From Flectobacillus rivi (GTDB taxonomy: Bacteria; Bacteroidota; Bacteroidia; Cytophagales; Spirosomataceae), in contig NZ_JASHIE010000004.1 in the NCBI RefSeq assembly GCF_030056655.1, positions 124,001 to 188,000 on the forward strand: a stretch of 64,000 bases of DNA, read 5' to 3'. A program made the position numbers and the translations under genes. Of this stretch, positions 25,301 to 37,453 are shown piece by piece; position 1 is the stretch's first letter, and each line of letters opens with the position of its first letter. The notes under the pieces are model-generated. The model had not been told where the DNA came from. It saw only the letters and a program-made list of their open reading frames with translations, and made no database searches.

Positions 25301-28300
25301 CGATAGTAATTCCCAAGTTTCAATTCCTGCATGGTACGATTAAAGGTTATCAGGTTGCAAAAGGGCTAAAACCTTTTGTAAAGTTTCAATTCCTGCATGG
25401 TACGATTAAAGGATGAAGAGAGTTCAATATAGCCTAGATGAAAGTTTAGCTGTTTCAATTCCTGCATGGTACGATTAAAGGTTTCAGCCTTAAGAAAGTT
25501 TACTTTCGAATAGGCGTTTCAATTCCTGCATGGTACGATTAAAGGTCGTCGGGGTGTCGTTCCAGCTATACGGCGTTACATTCGTTTCAATTCCTGCATG
25601 GTACGATTAAAGGAATATCATGAGGGGAAAAGCTAAACTAAAATAGAAAGTTTCAATTCCTGCATGGTACGATTAAAGGCCCGTTTTTATCCCTAACACG
25701 TCTAAAAAGTTTATTGTTTCAATTCCTGCATGGTACGATTAAAGGAAGCTCTCGAATTGCTCTAAGCATTTCGGGCCATAAAGTTTCAATTCCTGCATGG
25801 TACGATTAAAGGCTTAAGCCTTGTACCTAGTAGTACGGCTTTTTCTTTTACGTTTCAATTCCTGCATGGTACGATTAAAGGACGAAATAGTACGGGCTAA
25901 TTCTCAGTACAAAATGTTTCAATTCCTGCATGGTACGATTAAAGGCCCGACGCATTACTAGGGCTATCGGGAGGGTTTAGGTTTCAATTCCTGCATGGTA
26001 CGATTAAAGGCCCGACGCATTACTAGGGCTATCGGGAGGGTTTAGGTTTCAATTCCTGCATGGTACGATTAAAGGACCCAATACACGTAAGCGGCACACC
26101 ACGGGCGGGATTTGTTTCAATTCCTGCATGGTACGATTAAAGGAATAAATTCGATTTGTGAACCTTCAATTACCTGCTTTGTTTCAATTCCTGCATGGTA
26201 CGATTAAAGGACAAAGTGCCGATCTATAACGATAAAGGTTTAGATAAGTTTCAATTCCTGCATGGTACGATTAAAGGTTCTTTTTAGGAAATTTCCAGAA
26301 AATTATTTTTTAGGTTTCAATTCCTGCATGGTACGATTAAAGGACTTAAAACGTGCCAAATCGGCGGCGTTTAGGGTTAAGTTTCAATTCCTGCATGGTA
26401 CGATTAAAGGTTGAACAACTTAAAACCGTTTTAGGAGGCGTCCAAAGTTTCAATTCCTGCATGGTACGATTAAAGGATTTACCAAGTGCGCCTTTTGCTC
26501 GGCAACTTCTTGTTTCAATTCCTGCATGGTACGATTAAAGGAATAAATTATAAAAAATGCTTATTTCTTTCTTTCTAAAGTTTCAATTCCTGCATGGTAC
26601 GATTAAAGGATCAAATAAAAACTCGCATTTCAGTACACTTTCACGTTTCAATTCCTGCATGGTACGATTAAAGGTGGGTCACGGTCTAAGACCTTTTGCA
26701 CCCAAATATTCTGTTTCAATTCCTGCATGGTACGATTAAAGGGGTGTATTCATTCACAATACCATTATATTCTGGCTTGTTTCAATTCCTGCATGGTACG
26801 ATTAAAGGAGTGCACTGGTGATTGTACTAGCGTTTTCATAATTCAAGTTTCAATTCCTGCATGGTACGATTAAAGGTTTCACTACCAAATAGCCCTTACA
26901 ACAGGGCTATTTGTTTCAATTCCTGCATGGTACGATTAAAGGGACATGGTACGAAGACCGAAAAGGCAGACGGTTTTGTGGTTTCAATTCCTGCATGGTA
27001 CGATTAAAGGAATGGTGCAAGTTCTAGGGATGCAGAATTTTTGTTGTTTCAATTCCTGCATGGTACGATTAAAGGAAGTATTGCCATTATTTCAATAGCT
27101 GCCATTGCCTGGTTTCAATTCCTGCATGGTACGATTAAAGGCGAACCTATCACCGTAGTTAGTATCAAACCAAAACTTGTTTCAATTCCTGCATGGTACG
27201 ATTAAAGGGCATCGCTTCTGGCTTCACGGATTTGCTTTTCAAGTTGTTTCAATTCCTGCATGGTACGATTAAAGGTTATGGCTCAAACGAATTGCATTAA
27301 CTTCTTTTTGTTTCAATTCCTGCATGGTACGATTAAAGGCTGTCAATAATGCTGCTGGCAAAGCAATTCCAGCCACGTTTCAATTCCTGCATGGTACGAT
27401 TAAAGGTGGCAATTTTACCTTTACAGGATTGACATTTGTTTCGTTTCAATTCCTGCATGGTACGATTAAAGGAGAGATAAACAAACAACTCTACTTAGTG
27501 CCGTCGAAGGTTTCAATTCCTGCATGGTACGATTAAAGGCTTGGTAATGTCGTTATCAATTGGCTTGCTTAAAAAGTTTCAATTCCTGCATGGTACGATT
27601 AAAGGTAGCGGCTGAGTTTTCGGCTGCTGTGGCGGTTTCGGTATGTTTCAATTCCTGCATGGTACGATTAAAGGAGGTCTTTCAGGTTTGCCCAACACAC
27701 CTGTACGTCCCTGTTTCAATTCCTGCATGGTACGATTAAAGGAACACCATATCTACTAAATATCCTTCCTTCTCCAAAGTTTCAATTCCTGCATGGTACG
27801 ATTAAAGGGATTCGTAGGGATAATACCATTCTCTTTTGCCTTTGTTTCAATTCCTGCATGGTACGATTAAAGGGATTCGTAGGGATAATACCATTCTCTT
27901 TTGCCTTTGTTTCAATTCCTGCATGGTACGATTAAAGGAAACCGTGCACTATCATGGCGCAATCCACTGCATTTTGTTTCAATTCCTGCATGGTACGATT
28001 AAAGGTTTATTCGTGGCGTTCAGCTTAATAGCATTAACAGCCAGTTTCAATTCCTGCATGGTACGATTAAAGGAAGCAGAACAACGCCAAACAGGTGCGA
28101 TTATTACCGGTTTCAATTCCTGCATGGTACGATTAAAGGACGCCCGACCAATCAATGATTTTGAATAGTCAATATCGTTTCAATTCCTGCATGGTACGAT
28201 TAAAGGGTTACTCAATTCAAGAATGGAACGCAATGCTTAAGGATGGTTTCAATTCCTGCATGGTACGATTAAAGGGGGTGCTGATTTGTCCAGCGTTCGC

Positions 28301-31300
28301 TGATAGTTGCTCATGTTTCAATTCCTGCATGGTACGATTAAAGGTCGATAATACGGTTTGATGTACCTAGCCATGTTGCGTTTCAATTCCTGCATGGTAC
28401 GATTAAAGGCAACCGCCATGTTGCATTGGAGCTTCAACTTGAGAAGTTTCAATTCCTGCATGGTACGATTAAAGGGGTATAGGGTCTGCTATCAAAACCC
28501 TCAATGACGAGTTTCAATTCCTGCATGGTACGATTAAAGGAAGCTAATCGAAAAGCAAGATGCACTTCAAAGCGGTGTGTTTCAATTCCTGCATGGTACG
28601 ATTAAAGGTTATTGTTTTTAGGTGGTGTAGAAGTTATTACCGTTGTTTCAATTCCTGCATGGTACGATTAAAGGTACAGATGTTATTGCATCCAAAATGC
28701 GATCGGTTATTAGTTTCAATTCCTGCATGGTACGATTAAAGGCTGCGATTTGAGATAGGGCCTCGAACATACTTTGTTTGAGTTTCAATTCCTGCATGGT
28801 ACGATTAAAGGCTTCTACAATAGACAAAAGTACTGGCTTTAGGGACGTTTCAATTCCTGCATGGTACGATTAAAGGTACAGAGCCACAAACTCCAAGTTT
28901 AAAAGTGGCAGTAGAGTTTCAATTCCTGCATGGTACGATTAAAGGACTCGACGGTGAAGTATTACCCGTTCCAGACTTAGGTTTCAATTCCTGCATGGTA
29001 CGATTAAAGGCGGGAGTAGGCAACGCCAAAAAGTCTTTTCCTAAAAGTTTCAATTCCTGCATGGTACGATTAAAGGTTATGCCCGCCTTTGTTCCGCCTC
29101 CATCATTGTCATAGGTTTCAATTCCTGCATGGTACGATTAAAGGTAGCATGAACAACTTCTTGAAATCAGCCCCACCGGTTTCAATTCCTGCATGGTACG
29201 ATTAAAGGGGGCTAATTGCCTACGGAGTGTATAAGTTTTCGAGACAGTTTCAATTCCTGCATGGTACGATTAAAGGCCTATGATTCCGCCTGTTGTTTTG
29301 TACCAAGCCGTGTTTCAATTCCTGCATGGTACGATTAAAGGTAGCAGGCGGTACATTTAGCCCCGATTTATCAACAATGTTTCAATTCCTGCATGGTACG
29401 ATTAAAGGCCAAGTTTTCGTCTTTTGTTGCTGTAACTGTAACCTCGTTTCAATTCCTGCATGGTACGATTAAAGGAACACGCCGTACTTTTTTAATATCA
29501 TCACAAAATTTCGTTTCAATTCCTGCATGGTACGATTAAAGGAAACATAGGTGAACGGTCTCGTATAAACGCCAACGAAGGTTTCAATTCCTGCATGGTA
29601 CGATTAAAGGCGCAGGAAGCCATCAAAAAAACTACGCATACAACCGTGTTTCAATTCCTGCATGGTACGATTAAAGGCGCAGGAAGCCATCAAAAAAACT
29701 ACGCATACAACCGTGTTTCAATTCCTGCATGGTACGATTAAAGGTAAATCCTCTAAATCTTCGATTGTGATATTGCCCTGTTTCAATTCCTGCATGGTAC
29801 GATTAAAGGAATCAAATACCATGCTCCATTGGCAAGCATAGGATTGTTTCAATTCCTGCATGGTACGATTAAAGGATGAGTTGGATAGCACAGGAATTAA
29901 AACCAGCTCGGTTTCAATTCCTGCATGGTACGATTAAAGGAAAGGTGAAGAGGATGATAATAAAGGAGTCTGGGTTAGTTTCAATTCCTGCATGGTACGA
30001 TTAAAGGCTAGAGGTACAGCATCAAAAAGGGATTGTTCTACAGTTTCAATTCCTGCATGGTACGATTAAAGGAATGCAAAGATATATTTTTGTTGTCACA
30101 TTACCCAAGTTTCAATTCCTGCATGGTACGATTAAAGGATTGACTTTCAAATTAAAAACCATGTGTCAAAGTACGTTTCAATTCCTGCATGGTACGATTA
30201 AAGGTGGCATCGTGATTATGTTAAAAAATGTAAATGATAGTTTCAATTCCTGCATGGTACGATTAAAGGATTTAATGGTTGAGTTAAATCAGGAACAAAT
30301 GTACGAGTTTCAATTCCTGCATGGTACGATTAAAGGACGGGAACAGGATTAACAATATAGGAATACCTAATAAGTTTCAATTCCTGCATGGTACGATTAA
30401 AGGCTGAGACAGAATCTAAGATTGATTTGTCTACGATGCGTTTCAATTCCTGCATGGTACGATTAAAGGTCGACCAATTAACCGAAGAAGAAAATCAAGA
30501 ATATGTTTCAATTCCTGCATGGTACGATTAAAGGATTTTATGAAAAACAAGGTAGTATTGCATCAAATTGGTTTCAATTCCTGCATGGTACGATTAAAGG
30601 ATACAGAAAGATTGCTTTTATTCTTAGCTGGACAAACTGTTTCAATTCCTGCATGGTACGATTAAAGGTGTGCCTGTGCGTCGGCGGTGGCTTTGGCGTG
30701 TGCCTCGTTTCAATTCCTGCATGGTACGATTAAAGGTCGAGAGCGTGGCAGTTTGTTCGGGGCTTGTAGAGCGTTTCAATTCCTGCATGGTACGATTAAA
30801 GGTACAGATACCTTAACGCTATGGTAAAAAGTACCAGGTTTCAATTCCTGCATGGTACGATTAAAGGACTTAGAATTATCCTGCGAAAAAGTGATTTGTG
30901 CAGTTTCAATTCCTGCATGGTACGATTAAAGGCTTTAAGAGCTTCCAAGTTTTGATTGTTATATCTAAGTTTCAATTCCTGCATGGTACGATTAAAGGAG
31001 GAGTTTTGGGATGAAGTAATCACAGACCCCGTAGAAGTTTCAATTCCTGCATGGTACGATTAAAGGTTTTGAATTTGTCGTGCATAGGTGTGATTTGATG
31101 TGGTTTCAATTCCTGCATGGTACGATTAAAGGTAAAAGTTGAGAATGAGATACAGCATACTTTTAGAAAGTTTCAATTCCTGCATGGTACGATTAAAGGA
31201 TTTAAAAGCTTATCTAGTGCAATTTTTTGAGTGATGTTTCAATTCCTGCATGGTACGATTAAAGGGCATTATGCGACGCGTTTAACAAATCTGGACAAAG

Positions 31301-34300
31301 GTTTCAATTCCTGCATGGTACGATTAAAGGAGCCAACGCCTGAAGAATTTGGATTTGATGAGACTAAGTTTCAATTCCTGCATGGTACGATTAAAGGAAA
31401 AGTTATTATTGCTAGAGCCAATATGTCCTATTACGTTTCAATTCCTGCATGGTACGATTAAAGGCATCTATGTTATTGACTCTTAACCACTCAATCAACG
31501 TTTCAATTCCTGCATGGTACGATTAAAGGTCTCAAGCGTTTTTTCTACAGAGCTTGCAAATGCTTGTTTCAATTCCTGCATGGTACGATTAAAGGCTGGC
31601 ATCACTCAATTGCCTGATAATTTGACTGTCGGGTTTCAATTCCTGCATGGTACGATTAAAGGTGATGTTTCCAGCGTGGCTATGGACAATTGCACCTGTT
31701 TCAATTCCTGCATGGTACGATTAAAGGAAGGATCTATGGATATACAAGATTCACTATAATATAGTTTCAATTCCTGCATGGTACGATTAAAGGGTACCCC
31801 GTGTCCAGGGCACAAATCCAATCGTTAAGCGTTTCAATTCCTGCATGGTACGATTAAAGGGAGAACAACAAGCCGAACAGGGGCAAATTATCGAGTTTCA
31901 ATTCCTGCATGGTACGATTAAAGGGTTGAGATGCATTTTGAGATATTTCTACTATATCATGTTTCAATTCCTGCATGGTACGATTAAAGGATTTACAAAA
32001 TGCTATTGATTCACTTGATGAGTCAAGTTTCAATTCCTGCATGGTACGATTAAAGGGGTAAGCACTGCTACCACTTCCGCAAATACTCTTGCAAGTTTCA
32101 ATTCCTGCATGGTACGATTAAAGGTAAGATAAATGGTGTACCTCCTAATGCACAGGATTGTTTCAATTCCTGCATGGTACGATTAAAGGATGTCTGGAGC
32201 CTTGAGGCACACCAGCGTTTTTGATGAGTTTCAATTCCTGCATGGTACGATTAAAGGTTCGAAAGTAAAATCATAGTCTCGACGGATATTTCGTTTCAAT
32301 TCCTGCATGGTACGATTAAAGGTTTTGAAAGTTTTCAATAGCAGTGTTGGCCACTAGTTTCAATTCCTGCATGGTACGATTAAAGGCATTGTTACGCCTC
32401 TAATGTCAAACAGAACTAAAAGAGTTTCAATTCCTGCATGGTACGATTAAAGGAGTTAGAAACCCAACTGCAAAACCTTAGTGGTAAAGTGTTTCAATTC
32501 CTGCATGGTACGATTAAAGGGTAACTTGGTCTTGTGCAGCACCGACAAAATAAACGGTTTCAATTCCTGCATGGTACGATTAAAGGTGTTTGGGTTTCCG
32601 TATTGGTTGTACTGTCCTAGTGGTTTCAATTCCTGCATGGTACGATTAAAGGGATGATTTGAAAGTATCAGCCAAAACAGTTGATGCTGGTTTCAATTCC
32701 TGCATGGTACGATTAAAGGCAGCACAGAATAGAGAAAGATTATATTGGACTAACATGTTTCAATTCCTGCATGGTACGATTAAAGGAATGATGCTGGAGC
32801 TTGCAAAAAATGCTTCACTTCGGTTTCAATTCCTGCATGGTACGATTAAAGGTCGCAAGGCGCTGGTTTGTGCTTGCCTTTTTCGAGTTTCAATTCCTGC
32901 ATGGTACGATTAAAGGGCTATTGAACTTTGAAATACAGGAACTTGCTAAGTCGAGTTTCAATTCCTGCATGGTACGATTAAAGGAACCAAGGAAACTTTA
33001 CTAATCGAAGGCATTCAAAGGTTTCAATTCCTGCATGGTACGATTAAAGGTCATGCGAAAATGGTTCGACGTTATGAGAATAGACCGGTTTCAATTCCTG
33101 CATGGTACGATTAAAGGCAAGCGATTAAGCGACTCTTTCAATGAAGATAAAGAGTTTCAATTCCTGCATGGTACGATTAAAGGCAAGAGTTAATGGGTAC
33201 GAGTTAGTACCATTATTAGTTTCAATTCCTGCATGGTACGATTAAAGGTAAGGGTTGTGTGTTTAATAACCCATCAATTAGGATAGTTTCAATTCCTGCA
33301 TGGTACGATTAAAGGATTTTAGTAGTTACGAATGTAGGAATATTTACTGAGTTTCAATTCCTGCATGGTACGATTAAAGGTAGATAGTACGGACGGATGG
33401 CAGGATGATACGGCACGTTTCAATTCCTGCATGGTACGATTAAAGGTGACCCATAGTGATAAGACGTAAATCGTTTTTAGTAAGTTTCAATTCCTGCATG
33501 GTACGATTAAAGGAGATGCCATTTTGTATAAAGTGCCTAGTTCTACTAAGTTTCAATTCCTGCATGGTACGATTAAAGGTACCCCGCCAAATCAGAAAAT
33601 TATTATCATTAAGCGTTTCAATTCCTGCATGGTACGATTAAAGGAATCTGCTCCGTCTGGCATGATGTAGCAAAGATTCTCGAGTTTCAATTCCTGCATG
33701 GTACGATTAAAGGTCTCCAGGAGGTTGGACGTGGTACCCGTGCAGAAGCGTTTCAATTCCTGCATGGTACGATTAAAGGGCATCTTTGAAATCAGATGGC
33801 ACAAATTTCTTAAGGTTTCAATTCCTGCATGGTACGATTAAAGGAAGGGATTCAAGGTAGTGATTTGAAAAGTTTGATTAGTTTCAATTCCTGCATGGTA
33901 CGATTAAAGGTGGAAGCAGTACCAAAAAGACTTGCCAAATATTAGAAAGTTTCAATTCCTGCATGGTACGATTAAAGGATAAAAAAGAAGACGTTGATAT
34001 GAATGCTTCTTACGTTTCAATTCCTGCATGGTACGATTAAAGGTAGCTACGGTAATGAAACTAGATTTACGCAGGAAGAAGTTTCAATTCCTGCATGGTA
34101 CGATTAAAGGGAGATGAGAAAGAGTTGATTTCATTAACAGATAAAAAGTTTCAATTCCTGCATGGTACGATTAAAGGATATTTTTAACGAACCGTTACCA
34201 GTTCCACAAACATTGTTTCAATTCCTGCATGGTACGATTAAAGGAGCTTGATGCCGACGGTGAGCCAGAACTTGACAAAAAGTTTCAATTCCTGCATGGT

Positions 34301-36906
34301 ACGATTAAAGGATAAGTTTGTACGCACCGCTACTGTTGCCTATACCAAGTTTCAATTCCTGCATGGTACGATTAAAGGACGAAAAGGAAAATGCAAAAAC
34401 AAAAATTAATATTCAGTTTCAATTCCTGCATGGTACGATTAAAGGCCTCGTTGGAGCAAATAGGTCAAACGGCGTTGTTTTCGTTTCAATTCCTGCATGG
34501 TACGATTAAAGGAGGGTTGTGTGTTTAATAACCCATCAATTAGGATAGTTTCAATTCCTGCATGGTACGATTAAAGGTTCAAGAATATCATTCAGAAAAA
34601 TATTTTTGTCTTGGTTTCAATTCCTGCATGGTACGATTAAAGGCATAAAACAAAAAAGCCCGAAATAGTGGGAGCGTTGTTTCAATTCCTGCATGGTACG
34701 ATTAAAGGTTCGAGGTTATCTCCAACACTTAGGGTATGAATCAGTTTCAATTCCTGCATGGTACGATTAAAGGGGATGTATTAAAATAACCATCAACCAC
34801 CGCTCAGAAAGTTTCAATTCCTGCATGGTACGATTAAAGGTGCCAATTACGGCAGGTAACCAAGTGGTATTTAAGGAGTTTCAATTCCTGCATGGTACGA
34901 TTAAAGGAAGGAAATAGAAGAATTGCTGCGATGAAAATTATTCAGTTTCAATTCCTGCATGGTACGATTAAAGGCCGTACTTACAACGGCAAGCTAAGGG
35001 GCGACCTTCGCTGTTTCAATTCCTGCATGGTACGATTAAAGGACTCATGCCAAAGGAGACAATGCAAGTAGAGAAAAAGTTTCAATTCCTGCATGGTACG
35101 ATTAAAGGTAACACTTACGGCTCAACCTGCCTCAAGCTGTACCGCGTTTCAATTCCTGCATGGTACGATTAAAGGCCGCAGATGCTGCCATATTCGAGCC
35201 CCATCCAAGGGTTGGCTGTTTCAATTCCTGCATGGTACGATTAAAGGGAGCAAAAAGGCTATTAACCCTTTGTATGGTACTAGTTTCAATTCCTGCATGG
35301 TACGATTAAAGGCCTATCGAGGGGCTTTTGGCGGTTGGGGCTGTTACTTGTTTCAATTCCTGCATGGTACGATTAAAGGATGTAGTTTTTGCTTATAAAA
35401 ATATTATTCTGCAAACCTGTTTCAATTCCTGCATGGTACGATTAAAGGTCCTGATGAACCTAATCTCGATGCGCTCGATGAACTCTGTTTCAATTCCTGC
35501 ATGGTACGATTAAAGGAAAATTAGGGCATTTTTTCTTCAAAACTTCCAAGTAAGTTTCAATTCCTGCATGGTACGATTAAAGGTCTGCCTTTTCGACCTC
35601 CATCGATGCCACATCTTCGTTTCAATTCCTGCATGGTACGATTAAAGGGAAAGATGAACTTGCCGAACTGGAAGTACTTGAGTAGTTTCAATTCCTGCAT
35701 GGTACGATTAAAGGCTCAAATTTTTCGAGCGGCTCCGAGCTGCTTTGAGCGTTTCAATTCCTGCATGGTACGATTAAAGGCACCAAAGACCCTAAAGAAG
35801 TGCTAGATGCTTACAGTTTCAATTCCTGCATGGTACGATTAAAGGAGAAACTATGATTACAGTAATTATCCTTATTATCACAAGTTTCAATTCCTGCATG
35901 GTACGATTAAAGGAATTTGGTTATTCCCTGCGGGATACGTCTTGCTTTGCAGTTTCAATTCCTGCATGGTACGATTAAAGGAAGGAGCAATAACCCCCGA
36001 ATTAACGGTACTGAAGTTTCAATTCCTGCATGGTACGATTAAAGGATAATAGACCAAAAATAATTGTGAGAGTGATTAATTTGTTTCAATTCCTGCATGG
36101 TACGATTAAAGGGAATGATATTGTATTGCAAAAGTTGTTCTTGCAAGTGTTTCAATTCCTGCATGGTACGATTAAAGGGCAGAGTACCAGAATATTAGGC
36201 AGAATGTATTCGAGTTTCAATTCCTGCATGGTACGATTAAAGGATACAATTCTCAATTAATAGCAAATTTTTCTTTGAGTTTCAATTCCTGCATGGTACG
36301 ATTAAAGGCCAAAGGTGTTAGTATTAATACAGGCTTATCGGTGGTTTCAATTCCTGCATGGTACGATTAAAGGAATTACTTTAAGAAGAAGATTGACAAC
36401 CTTCCAGAAAGTTTCAATTCCTGCATGGTACGATTAAAGGTGAAAGGAGCAATAACCCCCGAATTAACGGTACTGAAGTTTCAATTCCTGCATGGTACGA
36501 TTAAAGGGATTTTGAATCTTTGCCCAAACCCATTACCTGAGTTGTTTCAATTCCTGCATGGTACGATTAAAGGCGGCACGCCACCGCCCAGAGTGGCAAC
36601 CAACAAAAGTTTCAATTCCTGCATGGTACGATTAAAGGGGCAAAGTAGTCTATCATAGACGATTTACTCAAATGTTTCAATTCCTGCATGGTACGATTAA
36701 AGGTGGTCAAATTCTTTTAAAAATTAAAGTAAGCTAATTAAGTTTCAATTCCTGCATGGTACGATTAAAGGAATCTCTAAGGCTGTTTTGGGTTTTTCTG
36801 TACTGAAAAGTTTCAATTCCTGCATGGTACGATTAAAGGTGAAAGTATCAAAAGGTTGGAATGTTAAATTGGTAGTGTTTCAATTCCTGCATGGTACGAT
36901 TAAAGG
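4028..36906 (-). CRISPR. Giant type I CRISPR array, about 490 repeats
   Basis: A 30-nt repeat recurs with a period of 63-68 nt. On the plus strand it begins GTTTCAATTCCTGCATGG and ends TACGATTAAAGG. Forty-five repeat starts counted from 4289 to 7204 give a mean period of 66.25 nt, so about 490 units in total; spacers are mostly 34-39 nt. Reading direction is inferred to be minus: only that strand ends the repeat with the handle ATTGAAAC, cas1/cas2 and the leader lie at the right end, and decayed repeats lie at the left end. The repeat varies at plus-strand positions 1 (G/A/C) and 13 (G/A) in blocks: G/G 4421-7137, G/A 7204-8193, A/A 8257-15930, G/A 15995-16396, C/A 16462-23122, C/G one repeat at 23187, G/G 23253-36877 (repeat starts). 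Open reading frames within it, with repeated FQFLHGTIKG or FNSYMVRLKG, are translated repeats, not genes. Confidence 0.99.
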
Positions 36907-37121
36907 CCGTTGGAAAAGTGGCCTTGATTTGATAAAATAACACTTTTTCCCTCGAAAAAACTAGAAAAAAATCGTCGATGTGTAATGATAAGATTTACCC
37001 CGTACATCGACGACTATTGATTATCAGAAACTTAACTCAAAAACCTATCTCTTTGATTGATAAAATTTCAGTATTTCAATGAACTTTATAAGACTCGACG
37101 ACTTGCGTATATCATTATACG
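36907..37121 (-). promoter_or_regulatory. CRISPR leader
   Basis: AT-rich, gene-free sequence between the cas2 stop and the newest repeat. It contains a 10-bp inverted repeat, TCGTCGATGT (36972-36981) with ACATCGACGA (37004-37013), separated by 22 nt. A further partial copy, TCGACGAC, lies near 37095. By position it should carry the array promoter and the sites that direct spacer integration. I could not fix a convincing promoter. Confidence 0.75.
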
Positions 37122-37385
37122 TCATAAAAAATTATCCGTACTCATACGCTCTACTCCTATCACTTGCTTGTCAAGCCAACGCTCATTCCTGCTCTTAAAG
37201 ATAATCAAACTATCTTCATTTTCATTCATGATTTTTCGTGCACCTATCTCTAACTCCTTCAACTTTACCTCCGTAATTTCCCCCTCAAATACCGAATTTT
37301 GAATCCAGTTTAAATACTTTCGGCAATGTTTCATCATTTTGCTTACTCGCTTTTCTCCCATATCATACACCAAAATTACATACAT
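37122..37385 (-). CDS. cas2: CRISPR-associated endonuclease Cas2
   Basis: 87 residues when started at MYVILVYDMGEKRV, which is where Cas2 proteins normally begin. An in-frame ATG 48 nt upstream would add 16 residues unlike the family. The ferredoxin-like fold pattern is clear: an initial beta strand ending with the metal-binding Asp in YDMGEKR, then CRKYLNWIQNSVFEGEIT, typical of Cas2 beside Cas1 of type I-B. With Cas1 it forms the integrase that inserts new spacers at the leader. It is last in the operon, 68 bp after cas1, and faces the leader. Confidence 0.95.
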   Translation of the reverse strand: MYVILVYDMGEKRVSKMMKHCRKYLNWIQNSVFEGEITEVKLKELEIGARKIMNENEDSLIIFKSRNERWLDKQVIGVERMSTDNFL

Positions 37386-37453
37386 ATCAATCAAAGTTTT
37401 AATTCCATCAGCTTTATTCACTAAATTACTCATTCACAACTCACTAATTGGCT

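Noticed and set aside
34642..34677. Terminator in spacer that would face the pre-crRNA (GCTCCC...GGGC then T run on the minus strand)
   Set aside because: Only three contiguous base pairs form; too weak to count as a terminator.
4813..36658. Dozens of open reading frames of 60-166 codons inside the array with repeated FQFLHGTIKG, FNSYMVRLKG or FNRTMQELK
   Set aside because: They are translations of the CRISPR repeat in different frames, with random spacers between; none has a gene-like start or conserved content.
4028..36906. Transcription of the array on the plus strand
   Set aside because: The handle ATTGAAAC, the leader next to cas2 and the decayed repeats at the left end all favour the minus strand.
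37386..37433. 16-residue N-terminal extension of Cas2
   Set aside because: Cas2 proteins begin with the MYVILVYD strand; the extension is derived from spacer-like intergenic sequence.
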